DNA from: Streptomyces sp. MMG1533
Lineage (GTDB): Bacteria; Actinomycetota; Actinomycetes; Streptomycetales; Streptomycetaceae
DNA length: 64,000 nt
Reading direction: 5' to 3'
Assembly (NCBI RefSeq): GCF_001279775.1
Contig: NZ_LGDG01000235.1
Span: forward strand, 4,887-68,886
The notes beneath the pieces were generated by a model. That model did no database searches. It saw nothing but the letters and a program-made list of their open reading frames with translations, and was not told the origin of the DNA. Below, piece by piece: positions 53,464 through 62,863 of the stretch (positions within the stretch are counted from its first letter, which is position 1; every line of letters begins with the position of its first letter). A program made the position numbers and the translations under genes.

Positions 53464-54462
53464 TCACTCCTCCGATGACGAGTCCTCGTCGTCCGCCCCC
53501 GGTTTCGGCGGTTTCGGCGGTTTCGTGCGACCGCCGCCCGGGTTGTCCCGCAGATACGAGGTCGACGGCGGGCCGTCGCTGCCGTCCGCCGTGGCGTGCC
53601 CGCCGGAGCCGCCGGGTCCCGACCCGTCCCGGCGCCGCAGATACCGCTCGAACTCGCGGGCGATCGCGTCGCCCGACGCCTCCGGCAGCTCCGCGGTGTC
53701 CCGGGCCTCCTCCAGCGTCTGGACGTACTCGGCGACCTCGCTGTCCTCGGCGGCCAGCTGGTCCACGCCCACCTGCCAGGCGCGCGCGTCCTCGGGCAGC
53801 TCGCCCAGCGGGATGCGTACGTCGATGAGGTCCTCCAGGCGGTTGAGGAGGGCCAGCGTCGCCTTCGGGTTCGGCGGCTGCGAGACGTAGTGCGGGACGG
53901 CCGCCCACAGCGACACGGCCGGTACGCCCGCGTGCGTGCACGCCTCCTGGAGAATGCCGACGATGCCCGTGGGGCCCTCGTACTTGGTCTCCTCCAGATC
54001 CATCCGCCGGGCCAGGTCCGCGTCGGACGTGACACCGCTCACCGGCACCGGACGGGTGTGCGGTGTGTCACCGAGCAGGGCGCCCAGGATCACCACCAGT
54101 TCCACGCCCAGCTCGTGGGCGAAGCCGAGAATCTCGTTGCAGAACGAGCGCCATCGCATCGACGGTTCGATACCTCGGACGAGTACGAGATCGCGTGGCT
54201 TCTCGCCGCCGACCCGGACGACCGAGAGACGGGTCGTGGGCCAGGTGATCTTGCGTACGCCGCCGTCCAGCCACACCGTGGGGCGGTTCACCTGGAAGTC
54301 GTAGTAGTCCTCGGCGTCCAGCGCCGCGAACACCTCGCCCTTCCACTCCCGGTCCAGATGTGCCACCGCGGTGGAGGCGGCGTCGCCGGCATCGTTCCAG
54401 CCCTCGAACGCGGCCACCATGACTGGGTCGATCAGCTCGGGAACTCCCTCCAGCTCGATCAC
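53464..54462 (-). CDS. PAC2-family protein (ParJ-like)
   Basis: This 332-residue protein of the PAC2 (proteasome-assembly-chaperone-like) family has VMVAAFEGWNDAGDAASTAVAHLDREW, RDLVLVRGIEPSMRWRSFCNEIL, VVILGALLGDTPHTRPVPVSG and GPTGIVGILQEACTHAGVPAVSLWAAVPHYVS. The last ~60 residues are a disordered Gly/Pro/Asp tail. From memory the S. coelicolor protein at this position, SCO1662, is ParJ, which affects ParA polymerisation in sporulating hyphae. I have not tested orthology. Confidence 0.85.
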   Translation of the reverse strand: MIELEGVPELIDPVMVAAFEGWNDAGDAASTAVAHLDREWKGEVFAALDAEDYYDFQVNRPTVWLDGGVRKITWPTTRLSVVRVGGEKPRDLVLVRGIEPSMRWRSFCNEILGFAHELGVELVVILGALLGDTPHTRPVPVSGVTSDADLARRMDLEETKYEGPTGIVGILQEACTHAGVPAVSLWAAVPHYVSQPPNPKATLALLNRLEDLIDVRIPLGELPEDARAWQVGVDQLAAEDSEVAEYVQTLEEARDTAELPEASGDAIAREFERYLRRRDGSGPGGSGGHATADGSDGPPSTSYLRDNPGGGRTKPPKPPKPGADDEDSSSEE

Positions 54463-54604
54463 CCAGCGCCTCCTTCCGACGTGCCCTCGCTTAACGACCC
54501 AACCTTACGGCGTGCGGCGGGGGCGCCCGCAGCCCCCTTGCACGGGGGAGTGAACGGATCACTGCCCCGATCGTCACCCCCGGACACCCCGCTTCCGGTG
54601 GTCA

Positions 54605-55276
54605 TCACAGGGTGGACCGCAGCCACTGCTCGACGCTCGCGATGTGCACGGTCGCCCAGGAACGGGCCGCCTCCGCGTCCCGGTCGCGCAGCGCGGCCAG
54701 GATCGCCCGGTGTTCGCGCAGGGTGCCGGTGATGGCGTCCTCCTGGGTCAGCCCGCGCCAGACGCGGGCCCGGGTGGTGGGCCCGGACAGGCCGTCCAGC
54801 AGGGAACACAGCACGGAGTTCCCGGAACTCTGCACGATGCCCCGGTGGAAGTCCAGGTCGCAGGCGACGAGCTCCTCCACCGACGGGCTGTCACCGAGCT
54901 TGTCCAACTGGGCGGAGAGCGCGTCCAGTTGCTGCTCGCTGATCCTGAGGGCCGCCATCGCTGTCGCGGCCGGCTCCAGGATGCGGCGTACGGCCAGGAA
55001 CTCCAGCACCGTGTCGTCGCGGTGGAAGTCGACGACGAAGCTCAGCGCCTCCAGAAGGAGCTGCGGGTCGAGGCTGGTGACGTACGTGCCGTCGCCCTGC
55101 CGTACGTCCAGGATCCGGATCAGCGACAGGGCGCGCACCGCCTCCCGCAGGGAGTTCCGGGACAATCCCAGCTCGGAGGCGAGTTCGCTCTCCTTGGGGA
55201 GCCGGTCCCCGGGGCGCAGCGCGCCGGAGACGATCATGCCCTTGATCTTCTCGATCGCCTCGTCGGTGACTGCCAT
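54605..55276 (-). CDS. FadR-subfamily GntR transcription regulator
   Basis: This 223-residue protein starts at ATG 55276 (MAVTDEAIEKIKGM). An N-terminal winged helix (GDRLPKESELASELGLSRNSLREAVRALSLIRILDVRQGDGTYV) is followed by an FCD ligand domain with LEFLAVRRILEPAATAMAA, DLDFHRGIVQSSGN and EHRAILAALRDRD (metal-binding Asp/His). The ligand is probably a small carboxylate or purine-linked metabolite. It lies just downstream of the amidohydrolase-phosphorylase pair on the same strand and may regulate it. Confidence 0.9.
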   Translation of the reverse strand: MAVTDEAIEKIKGMIVSGALRPGDRLPKESELASELGLSRNSLREAVRALSLIRILDVRQGDGTYVTSLDPQLLLEALSFVVDFHRDDTVLEFLAVRRILEPAATAMAALRISEQQLDALSAQLDKLGDSPSVEELVACDLDFHRGIVQSSGNSVLCSLLDGLSGPTTRARVWRGLTQEDAITGTLREHRAILAALRDRDAEAARSWATVHIASVEQWLRSTL

Positions 55277-55343
55277 GACCGGCCTCCCTTGCGCCCCACT
55301 GACGTGCAAGACATCGGATGTCTCAGCACATTATGCGTCCTGT

Positions 55344-56639
55344 TCAGACGAGTGCCTCCAGATCGGCGATCACCGCCGCCTCGTCGAGCGTCGTCAGCGC
55401 CCGGTCCCGCATCAGCACCCGCCCGTCGACGACCGTGTCCCGCACGTCCGTGGAGTGCGCGGCGTACGCGAGCGTGGACCAGGGGTCGTGCAGCGGACGC
55501 AGATGCGGCGCGTTCAGGTCGAGGACGACCAGGTCCGCCCGCTTGCCCGCCTCCAGCGAGCCCAGGTGCTCCCCCAGCCCCAGCGCCCGCGCACCCTCGA
55601 TCGTCGCCATGCGTACGGCCTCCTCGGCGCCGACCGCGCTCGGGTCGCCATCGGCCTTGTGAACCAGCGCCGCCTGTCGCACCGCCCCCAGCAGGTCCAG
55701 CGTGTTGGAACTGACGGCGCCGTCCGTGCCGAGCCCGACGGTCACCCCGGCGCTCAGCAGCCGAGGCACCGGCGCGATGCCGCAGCCCAGCTTCAGGTTG
55801 GACACCGGACAGTGCGCGACCGACGTGCCGGTCCGGGCCAGAGCCGCTATCTCGGATCCGGTCAGTTCCACGGCGTGCGCGAGCAGCAGGTCGGGTCCGA
55901 GGAGCCCGAGCGAGTCGAGCAGCTCGACCGGACGCCTGCCGTACCGCACCTCGACGGCGGCGACCTCCGTCGAGTTCTCCGCCGCGTGGATGTGCAGCAG
56001 CGCCCCGAACTCCCGGGCCAGGGCGGCGATGTCGGTGAGCTGGCCGGGGGAGAGGGTGTAGGTGGAGTGCGCGAAGAGGATCGGGCGGGTGCCGGGGCGT
56101 GCGCCGCCCCGGGCCTGAAGATCCCGGCGGGCCCACGCCTGCCGGTCGGCGTAGACGATGCCGTCGGGCGGCTCGGGCACGTCCATGAAGGTGGGGCCGG
56201 TGTGCAGCCGCCAGCCCGACTCGCGGGCCGCCTGCTCGGCCGCCTCGTGGAACCAGTACATGTCGAGTGCCGAGGTCACCCCGGCCCGAACGCTTTCGGC
56301 CACGGCCAGCCGTACCGCCGCCGCCACGTTCTTCGGCGTCAGCAGTTCGGCCTCCCACCGGAGCACCCGCTCCAGGAAGCCCTGGAGGGTGACGTCGTCG
56401 GCACGGCCCCGCAGCAGGGTCATCGCCAGGTGGGTGTGCGTGTTGACGAGCCCGGGCAGGACGAGACAGCCCGCGGCGTCAAGGGACTCCGCGGCTGTGA
56501 ACCGCGCTTTCAGCTCCTCGGCCGGTCCGACGGCGAGGATTTCGCCCTCATGGACGGCAACCGCCCCGTCCCGTACGACGGTTCCGGCGTCGTCGACCGT
56601 CAGGACATCACCGCCGTGCACCAACAGATCGACGTTCAC
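55344..56639 (-). CDS. Amidohydrolase, MTA/SAH deaminase-like (TrzA/AtzA group)
   Basis: This 431-residue protein has a GTG start overlapping the phosphorylase stop by four bases. The metal site is HTH (H68, H70 in LVNTHTHLA), IHAAENSTE, LLAHAVELT and GTDGAVSSN (Asp). This is the pattern of the cytosine-deaminase-like superfamily including 5'-methylthioadenosine/S-adenosylhomocysteine deaminases and 8-oxoguanine deaminases. Pairing with a nucleoside phosphorylase supports a purine salvage role. Confidence 0.88.
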   Translation of the reverse strand: MNVDLLVHGGDVLTVDDAGTVVRDGAVAVHEGEILAVGPAEELKARFTAAESLDAAGCLVLPGLVNTHTHLAMTLLRGRADDVTLQGFLERVLRWEAELLTPKNVAAAVRLAVAESVRAGVTSALDMYWFHEAAEQAARESGWRLHTGPTFMDVPEPPDGIVYADRQAWARRDLQARGGARPGTRPILFAHSTYTLSPGQLTDIAALAREFGALLHIHAAENSTEVAAVEVRYGRRPVELLDSLGLLGPDLLLAHAVELTGSEIAALARTGTSVAHCPVSNLKLGCGIAPVPRLLSAGVTVGLGTDGAVSSNTLDLLGAVRQAALVHKADGDPSAVGAEEAVRMATIEGARALGLGEHLGSLEAGKRADLVVLDLNAPHLRPLHDPWSTLAYAAHSTDVRDTVVDGRVLMRDRALTTLDEAAVIADLEALV

Positions 56640-57388
56640 GCCTGGTACTCCTCCGCCAGCAGCCGCAGCGCCTCCAGCGAGACGACCGCGCCCTTCTCGA
56701 CGCCCGCCGCGACGACCGCCCGGTGCGGGTTGTACCCGCCGGTGGCCTCCTCGTCGACGAGCTCGTCGGCGTTCGCCCCGTCGACGACGAGCACACCGCC
56801 CGCGACGAGCCCGCGCAGCGAGGCGGTCACCAGCAGCGCCGACAGCTCCATCTCGATGGCCGCGAGCCCCGCACCGGCGTAGGAGAACAGCGGAATGAGC
56901 CCCGGCCGGAAGGCCGCCCGCGTCCACACGATCCCCCGGTGGTGCGGCGCCCCCGCCTCGCGGGCCGCGCGCTGGAGCGCGAGGACGGCTTCGGGCGAGG
57001 AGACGGCCGGGTACTCCGGCGGCAGCAGCTGCTGCGTGACCCCGTCGTCCCGTACGGCCGCCTCCGCGATGACCAGGTCGCCGTCCCCGATGCCGGGCTT
57101 GATCGCGCCCGCCGTACCGAACCGGATGAGCGTGCGCACCCCGGCCTCCGCCAGCTCCTGGAACAGCAGGATCGCGCCCGGACCGCCCACCCCGTGCGAG
57201 GCCACGACGACCGGCAGGCCCTTCCAACTGCCGCTGAACACACGGTATTCGCGGTGGTACGAGACCTCCTGGGCGCCGTCGAGGAGCGCGGCGACGGCCG
57301 CCGCGCGCGCCGGGTCACCGACGACGACCGCGTGCGCCGGGAGACCGGTGCGGGGGATGCGGGTGATGGGCAGCAGGTCCTGCGTCAT
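56636..57388 (-). CDS. Nucleoside phosphorylase (uridine/purine type)
   Basis: This 250-residue protein starts at ATG 57388 ([30 protein letters not shown]). The PNP/UDP signature is seen in [36 protein letters not shown] and [21 protein letters not shown], with the ribose-binding Met-Glu. It should split nucleosides with phosphate inside the cell. Its ATG overlaps the stop of the upstream permease fragment, showing that it once formed part of a transporter operon. Confidence 0.88.
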   Translation of the reverse strand: MTQDLLPITRIPRTGLPAHAVVVGDPARAAAVAALLDGAQEVSYHREYRVFSGSWKGLPVVVASHGVGGPGAILLFQELAEAGVRTLIRFGTAGAIKPGIGDGDLVIAEAAVRDDGVTQQLLPPEYPAVSSPEAVLALQRAAREAGAPHHRGIVWTRAAFRPGLIPLFSYAGAGLAAIEMELSALLVTASLRGLVAGGVLVVDGANADELVDEEATGGYNPHRAVVAAGVEKGAVVSLEALRLLAEEYQA

Positions 57389-57605
57389 GAGGCGGCTCCG
57401 GAAGGAGGGGTACGGCGACGGCGGCGGGCCGTCGTGAGGAAGAGGGCGCCGAGGGTGACGACGTACGGCGAGGCGTCGGTCGCCTGCGGGCCCGCCGCCA
57501 GGACGCCCAGCCAGGGGCCGCCGGTGAACCAGCTCGTCGCCACGGCGGTGAAGCACCCCATCAGCATCATGCCTTCGAGGCCGATGTTGAACACACCCGC
57601 GCGTT
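57385..57605 (-). pseudogene. Fragment of a nucleoside-type ABC permease (internally deleted)
   Basis: The minus strand reads [19 protein letters not shown]...[21 protein letters not shown], the conserved beginning of the BmpABC/YufQ-like second permease. It then jumps to [18 protein letters not shown], which looks like the C-terminus of such a permease. The ~200 residues of middle membrane helices are missing. The stop still overlaps the phosphorylase ATG. The sequence before the fragment is out of frame, and no ATPase or substrate-binding gene remains. Confidence 0.75.
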
Positions 57606-57759
57606 CGCACAGGGTCGAACAACCGGCTGGGGGAGCGCAGTCGGGCCGCCGGGAACACGATGACGACGGGCGTCCGAACGTCCGGGGCACGGCCCTCGGC
57701 CGCGGTGCTGATCGGCATCATCACGACCGGCCTGACCATCAAGGGCCTGGCTACTCCAC
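57606..57759. other. Unassigned 154-base stretch upstream of permease fragment
   Basis: I see no gene here. It contains a GGCTGGGGGAG segment similar to one arm of the streptomycete repeats noted elsewhere. It is the likely scar of the event that removed the rest of the transporter operon. Confidence 0.5.
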
Positions 57760-58326
57760 TCACGCCGACTCGGCATCGAACCAGGGCTTGCCGGCCGCCC
57801 AGTGTCCGACCCAGCCGGCGAACCCGGGTTCGGCCGTCGTGTATCCGAACTCGGCGCCGAAGGGAGCAGCGCCGACATCGGTGATGGTCCAGATGTGCCC
57901 CCGATGCGGGCCGGTGACGACGAGATGCCAGTACATGGCGCACCCGTCGGTCCCCAGCACGATCGAACCGTGGTCGCGGACCCGCTCCAGCAGCGGCTCG
58001 ATCTCCTCCTGCGGTCTGTCGTCGTCCTCCCACAACCACGCTTCCGTGAGGGGGAACGGCTCGGCCGGATCGCGGTCCCGCCCTTCGTCCTCCCAGTCGT
58101 CGGGCAACTCCGCCAGCCCCACGAGCCCGAACTCCGGCGGCCCCTGGAACGATCCGTCGGTCATCTCCGCCACGAACGTCCGATACGGCTCGGGCAGCAC
58201 CACCCCGTGCTCCGTCTCGAAGGCGTGAACCGCCTCCCAGCCGAGCGCCGATTCGCCGCCGTCGTCCACGGCGAACGCCGCCCGCAGTGCGGTGAGATCC
58301 TCGGGACTGGCCTGATCGGTGTTCAT
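57760..58326 (-). CDS. SMI1/KNR4 (SUKH) family protein
   Basis: This 188-residue protein starts at ATG 58326. The SUKH pattern is ALGWEAVHAFETEHGVVLPEPYRTFVAEMTDGSFQGPPEFGLVGLAEL, then acidic stretches and GSIVLGTDGCAMYWHLVVTGPHRGHIWTITDVGAAPF. SUKH proteins often act as immunity proteins to secreted nuclease toxins, though many are orphans. No toxin gene is adjacent. Confidence 0.85.
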   Translation of the reverse strand: MNTDQASPEDLTALRAAFAVDDGGESALGWEAVHAFETEHGVVLPEPYRTFVAEMTDGSFQGPPEFGLVGLAELPDDWEDEGRDRDPAEPFPLTEAWLWEDDDRPQEEIEPLLERVRDHGSIVLGTDGCAMYWHLVVTGPHRGHIWTITDVGAAPFGAEFGYTTAEPGFAGWVGHWAAGKPWFDAESA

Positions 58327-58380
58327 GCGCTCATGAAAGCACCCGGCACTGACAGCCGGACCGAGGGACAACCGGGCACA

Positions 58381-58420
58381 CGAGAGGGGCGACTCCGTCG
58401 GCGTGGAGCCGCCCCTCTCG
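58381..58420 (-). terminator. Hairpin terminator of the glycerol operon
   Basis: CGAGAGGGGCG (58381-58391) pairs with CGCCCCTCTCG (58410-58420), with an inner CTCC/GGAG pair. The hairpin lies 39 bases past the glpD stop. Confidence 0.8.
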
Positions 58421-58458
58421 CTGGTGCCGGACCCGGTCGGGGAGGGACCGGCTCGGGT

Positions 58459-60075
58459 CTACTTCTTGTCGAGCAGGTCCTGCACCTTCGCGCGGATGTC
58501 GTCGGTGGCGAGGCCCCGGATCGTCAGCGTCGTACGGCGGCGCAGCACGTCGTCCGTCGTCTCGGCCCACTCGTTGTCACGGGCGTAGACGACCTGCGCC
58601 CAGATCTCCGGCGCGTCCGGGTGGACACGCTGGGCGAGCTCCGGGTCGTCGTTGGCCATCCGGGCGATGTCGAAGGCCAGCGAACCGTAGTGCGTGGCCA
58701 GGTGCCTGGCCGTGTCGGCGGCCATGCGCGGGCCCGGCGCCGGGTGGTCGACCAGCAGACGGTGGGCGACCGCGCGCGGGTTGGCGACACCCGGCAGCGG
58801 CAGCTTCTTCGGCAGCGAGGAGATCGGCTCGAAGTCGTCGCCGAGCGGGTGGCCCGGCAGCGCCTCCAGCTTCTGCATGACCGTACGGCCGATGTGGCGG
58901 AACGTCGTCCACTTGCCGCCGGCGACGGACAGCATGCCGCCCTTGCCCTCGGTCACGACCGTCTCGCGCTTGGCCTTCGCCGTGTCGCCGGGCCCGCCCG
59001 GCAGCACACGCAGACCCGCGAAGGCGTACGTGATGAGGTCACGGTCGAGCTGCTGGTCGCGGATGGAGAACGCGGCCTCGTCGAGTATCTGGGCCGTGTC
59101 CTTCTCCGTGACCGCGACGTCCGCCGGGTCGCCCTCGAACTCCTCGTCGGTCGTACCGAGCAGCAGCATGTCCTCCCAGGGGAGGGCGAAGGTGATGCGG
59201 TACTTGTCGATGGGGGTGGCGAGAGCGGCCTTCCAGGGGGAGGTGCGCTTCAGGACCAGGTGCGCGCCCTTGGAGAGGCGGATGGACGGAGCCGCGTTCG
59301 GGTCCTCCATCCTGCGCAGGTGGTCGACCCACGGGCCGGTCGCGTTCAGCACCAGCCGGGCGCTGACCCCGAACTCGTCACCGGACTGACGGTCGCGCAG
59401 TTCCGCGCCCGTCACCCGGCCCTTGGTGAAGCGCAGGCCGGTGACCTCGGCGTGGTTGAGGACGACCGCGCCCGCCTCGACGGCCGCGCGGACCGTCATC
59501 AGCGCCATGCGGGCGTCGTTCATCTGGTCGTCGCCGTACACGGCCACGGCCTTGAGGTTCTCGGTGCGCAGCTCGGGCACGTCCCGCGCGGCCTTCGAGG
59601 GGCCGAGCAGGTGGCCCACTCCGTCACCGAAAGCCGACAGCGCGGAGTAGGCGAACACGCCCGCCCCGAGCTTCGCCGCGCCGTGCGGCCCGCCCTTGTA
59701 CACGGGGAGGTAGAACGTGAGCGGGTTCGCCAGGTGGGGGGCCACCTGGCGGGAGACCGCACGGCGCTCGAAGTGGTTCTCCGCCACCAGCTTCACCGCG
59801 CCGGTCTGCAGGTAGCGCAGACCGCCGTGGAGCAGCTTGGAGGAGGCGGAGGAGGTGGCGCCGGCGAAGTCGCCGGAGTCGACCAGAGCCACCCTGAGGC
59901 CGGACTGCGCGGCGTGCCAGGCGGTGGAGATGCCCAGGATGCCGCCGCCGATCACGAGAAGGTCGTACGACGCCTTGGCGAGCTGCTCCCGGGTCTCGGC
60001 GCGGCTCGGGTTCGAGCCGGATGCCGGGCGCGTACCGAGGGCAGGCACGGACTGCAGGGTGGACTGACTGGTCAT
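58459..60075 (-). CDS. glpD: Aerobic glycerol-3-phosphate dehydrogenase
   Basis: This 538-residue membrane-associated flavoprotein oxidises glycerol-3-phosphate to dihydroxyacetone phosphate. The FAD-binding GGGILG is in YDLLVIGGGILGISTAWHAAQSG, with further conserved SSKLLHGGLRYLQ, ATGPWVDHLRRMED and AGLRVLPGGPGD...GGKWTTFRHIGRT. The C-terminal ~120 residues are the GlpD-specific helical cap. It is the last gene of the glpF-glpK-glpD operon, eight bases after glpK. Confidence 0.96.
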   Translation of the reverse strand: MTSQSTLQSVPALGTRPASGSNPSRAETREQLAKASYDLLVIGGGILGISTAWHAAQSGLRVALVDSGDFAGATSSASSKLLHGGLRYLQTGAVKLVAENHFERRAVSRQVAPHLANPLTFYLPVYKGGPHGAAKLGAGVFAYSALSAFGDGVGHLLGPSKAARDVPELRTENLKAVAVYGDDQMNDARMALMTVRAAVEAGAVVLNHAEVTGLRFTKGRVTGAELRDRQSGDEFGVSARLVLNATGPWVDHLRRMEDPNAAPSIRLSKGAHLVLKRTSPWKAALATPIDKYRITFALPWEDMLLLGTTDEEFEGDPADVAVTEKDTAQILDEAAFSIRDQQLDRDLITYAFAGLRVLPGGPGDTAKAKRETVVTEGKGGMLSVAGGKWTTFRHIGRTVMQKLEALPGHPLGDDFEPISSLPKKLPLPGVANPRAVAHRLLVDHPAPGPRMAADTARHLATHYGSLAFDIARMANDDPELAQRVHPDAPEIWAQVVYARDNEWAETTDDVLRRRTTLTIRGLATDDIRAKVQDLLDKK

Positions 60076-60083
60076 TCGGGTTC

Positions 60084-61622
60084 TTACTCCTCGTCCTCGA
60101 GCCAGCCCATGGTCCGCTCGACGGCCTTGAGCCAGCTCTTGTACTCACGGTCGCGGGTGTCCGCGTCCATGCGGGGGGTCCACTCGGCGGCCCGGCGCCA
60201 GTTGGCGCGCAGGTCGTCGGTGCTGGTCCAGAAGCCGACGGCGAGACCGGCGGCATAGGCGGCGCCGAGGCAGGTGGTCTCGGCGACCATCGGGCGCACC
60301 ACGGGCGCGTCCAGGAAGTCCGAGAGCGTCTGCATCAGCAGGTTGTTGGAGGTCATGCCGCCGTCGACCTTGAGTGCCGCGAGCTCGACGCCGGAGTCCT
60401 TGGTCATGGCGTCGCTGATCTCACGGGTCTGCCAGGCGGTGGCCTCCAGAACGGCGCGCGCGATGTGCGCCTTGGTGACGTACCGGGTGAGACCGGCGAT
60501 CACACCGCGGGCGTCCGGGCGCCAGTACGGGGCGAACAGACCGGAGAAGGCCGGCACGAAGTACGCGCCGCCGTTGTCCTCGACCGACAGCGCGAGCGTC
60601 TCGATCTCGGCGGCCGTGCTGATCAGGCCCATCTGGTCGCGCATCCACTGCACCAGCGAACCGGTGACCGCGATCGAGCCCTCGAGCGCGTAGACCGGCG
60701 TCTCGTCGCCGATGCGGTAGCCGACCGTCGTCAGCAGGCCGGAGTACGAGTTGATGATCTTGTCGCCGGTGTTCATCAGCATGAACGTGCCGGTGCCGTA
60801 CGTCGACTTGGCCTCGCCCTCGGCGAAACAGGTCTGGCCGAACAGGGCCGCCTGCTGGTCGCCGAGCGCGGAGGCGACCGGGATGCCGCCGAGCAGGTCG
60901 CCCAGCTTGCCGCCGGTGATCTCGCCGTAGACCTCGGCGGAGGACCGGATCTCGGGCAGCATCGCCAGCGGGACGCCGATGGACTCGGCGATCTTCGGGT
61001 CCCACTCCAGCGTGTGCAGGTTCATCAGCATGGTGCGGGAGGCGTTGGTGACGTCGGTGACGTGCCTGCCGCCGTCGACACCACCGGTCAGGTTCCAGAT
61101 GACCCAGCTGTCCATGGTGCCGAAGAGGATGTCGCCGGCCTCGGCGCGCTCACGCAGGCCCTCGACGTTGTCGAGCAGCCAGCGGGCCTTGGGCCCTGCG
61201 AAGTACGAGGCCAGCGGTAGACCGGTCTCGCGGCGGAAGCGGTCCTGGCCGACGTTGCGGCCGAGCTCCCGGCACAGGGCGTCGGTGCGGGTGTCCTGCC
61301 AGACGATGGCGTTGTGGACGGGCTCACCGGTGTTCTTGTCCCAGAGGAGGGTGGTCTCGCGCTGGTTGGTGATGCCGATGGCCTTGATGTCGTCGCGCGT
61401 GATGCCGGCCTTCTCGATGGCGGAGGCGACGACCTCCTGGACGTTGGTCCAGATCTCGGTGGCGTTGTGCTCGACCCAGCCCGGCTTCGGGAAGATCTGC
61501 TCGTGCTCCTTCTGGTCGACGGAGACGATACGGCCGTCCCGGTCGAAGACGATGCAGCGGCTGGAGGTGGTGCCCTGGTCGATCGCGGCGATGAACGGGC
61601 CGGCGGTGTGGGCGTCGGTCAC
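60084..61622 (-). CDS. glpK: Glycerol kinase
   Basis: This 512-residue FGGY-family kinase phosphorylates glycerol to glycerol-3-phosphate. It has a GTG start with an AGGAG site. The N-terminal phosphate loop is [18 protein letters not shown]. Glycerol contacts come from the [30 protein letters not shown] segment, and the C-terminal domain has [15 protein letters not shown]. Length and motifs are those of active GlpK. It lies between glpF and glpD. Confidence 0.97.
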   Translation of the reverse strand: MTDAHTAGPFIAAIDQGTTSSRCIVFDRDGRIVSVDQKEHEQIFPKPGWVEHNATEIWTNVQEVVASAIEKAGITRDDIKAIGITNQRETTLLWDKNTGEPVHNAIVWQDTRTDALCRELGRNVGQDRFRRETGLPLASYFAGPKARWLLDNVEGLRERAEAGDILFGTMDSWVIWNLTGGVDGGRHVTDVTNASRTMLMNLHTLEWDPKIAESIGVPLAMLPEIRSSAEVYGEITGGKLGDLLGGIPVASALGDQQAALFGQTCFAEGEAKSTYGTGTFMLMNTGDKIINSYSGLLTTVGYRIGDETPVYALEGSIAVTGSLVQWMRDQMGLISTAAEIETLALSVEDNGGAYFVPAFSGLFAPYWRPDARGVIAGLTRYVTKAHIARAVLEATAWQTREISDAMTKDSGVELAALKVDGGMTSNNLLMQTLSDFLDAPVVRPMVAETTCLGAAYAAGLAVGFWTSTDDLRANWRRAAEWTPRMDADTRDREYKSWLKAVERTMGWLEDEE

Positions 61623-61700
61623 TGTGTGCTCCTGGAAGTCCGTGGTTAAGGGGCTGTACGTACGGCGCGCGCTGAGAGGCTCGGTGGGAGCCCGACGCTC

Positions 61701-62495
61701 TTAAGCAAATGCGACGTTGTAGATGCCTGCAGCGATGGCGCCGCCGATCAACGGACCGACCACCGGAATCCAGGCGTAGCCCCAGTCGGAGCCACCCTTG
61801 TTGGGAAGGGGCAGGAGGGCGTGCACGATACGCGGACCGAGGTCACGGGCCGGGTTGATCGCGTAGCCGGTCGGGCCGCCGAGGGACAGACCGATCGACA
61901 CGACGACGAGCGCGGTGACCAGGCCGCCCAGGGCGCCGAGGCCGTTGCCCTCGGCGTTGAGGCCCTGGGTGAGGACGGCGAGCAGCAGCACCACGGTGCC
62001 GATGATCTCCGTGGCGAGGTTCTGCACCGCGTTCCGGATCTCGGGGCCGGTGGAGAAGATGCCGAGGACGGGGCCCGCGCCCTTCTCCTGGGCTTCGACG
62101 GCCTTGGCCGTGGTGGCCTGGGCGCCGGGTCCGCCGACGATCTCCCGGTCGGTGAGGTGGGCTTGGAACTGGCCGTAGTACGCCACCCAGACCAGTGCCG
62201 CGCCGATCATGGCACCGAGGATCTGGCCGGCCCAGTAGACCGGGACGTCGCTCCAGTCGCCGTCCTTGATGGCGAGCGCCAGGGTCACGGCCGGGTTGAG
62301 GTGGGCACCGGACAGCGGGCCCGAGATGTACACGGCCGTCAAGACGGCGAAACCCCACCCGAAGGCGATGGCGAGCCAGCCGGCGTTGCGGGCCTTGGAG
62401 GCCTTCAGGGTCACGGCGGCGCAGACGCCGCCGCCGAGCAGAATGAGTACGGCGGTACCGATGGTCTCGCCGATGAAGATGTCGGAGCTGGACAC
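61701..62495 (-). CDS. glpF: Glycerol uptake facilitator (aquaglyceroporin)
   Basis: This 264-residue membrane channel starts at GTG 62495, chosen for its AAAGGAG site. The two half-helix motifs are [11 protein letters not shown] and [12 protein letters not shown] (NPA and NPARD; the Asp is typical of glycerol-conducting channels). Six hydrophobic segments are visible. A ~45-residue charged loop ([27 protein letters not shown]) lies between helices 3 and 4. It is the first gene of the operon, under the GylR-type operator region. Confidence 0.95.
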   Translation of the reverse strand: MSSSDIFIGETIGTAVLILLGGGVCAAVTLKASKARNAGWLAIAFGWGFAVLTAVYISGPLSGAHLNPAVTLALAIKDGDWSDVPVYWAGQILGAMIGAALVWVAYYGQFQAHLTDREIVGGPGAQATTAKAVEAQEKGAGPVLGIFSTGPEIRNAVQNLATEIIGTVVLLLAVLTQGLNAEGNGLGALGGLVTALVVVSIGLSLGGPTGYAINPARDLGPRIVHALLPLPNKGGSDWGYAWIPVVGPLIGGAIAAGIYNVAFA

Positions 62496-62616
62496 CCGCG
62501 ACTCCTTTGTCCTTCGTCCAGGGAAAGCGGAACCCCGGGTCCCTCCGGTGGTTCGCGTGCCCTCGGGGGTGAGGGCGATGCCGGCCCATGGCGTTGTCAC
62601 ACTCTAGCGCTTATTG

Positions 62617-62643
62617 CCGGTAGGTGTTCGACAATGCCGACCG
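62617..62643. promoter_or_regulatory. Candidate GylR operator upstream of glpF
   Basis: GTTCGACAATGCCG with flanks CCGGTAG and ACCG matches the site before gylR at about 22 of 26 positions. It lies about 120 bases upstream of the glpF start. A related half-site (TTTTCGACAA on the minus strand) is at 62691-62700. Confidence 0.6.
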
Positions 62644-62652
62644 ATGGACGCG

Positions 62653-62813
62653 AGTCTTGCTCCGGCGTTACACGCACGTCAAGGGTGCTGTTGTCGAAAA
62701 CACGATCGTTATTGATCGCCATGAGCTATCGATCTTGAGTTCGATACGGACGGCTGCGAGACGGGCACGGTGTGTGCCGATCAACCGGTTTGCGCCGTTG
62801 TGTCAGGTTACGA
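62653..62813. other. Promoter region of the glycerol operon
   Basis: This AT-richer stretch between the operator and the gylR terminator contains the lowest-GC sequence nearby (GATCGTTATTGATCGCCATG and GCTATCGATCTTGAGTTCGA). It probably holds the operon promoter(s) and further regulator contacts; no -35/-10 pair is assigned with confidence. Confidence 0.45.
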
Positions 62814-62852
62814 CTGAGGGCCGGGACGTCGATTCGACGTCCCGGCCCTCAG
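62814..62852 (-). terminator. Long hairpin terminator after gylR
   Basis: Arms of 18 bases (62814-62831 and 62835-62852) are perfectly complementary around a three-base loop, directly after the gylR stop. It isolates glpF transcription from gylR read-through. Confidence 0.88.
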
Positions 62853-62863
62853 TGGTACGGCGC

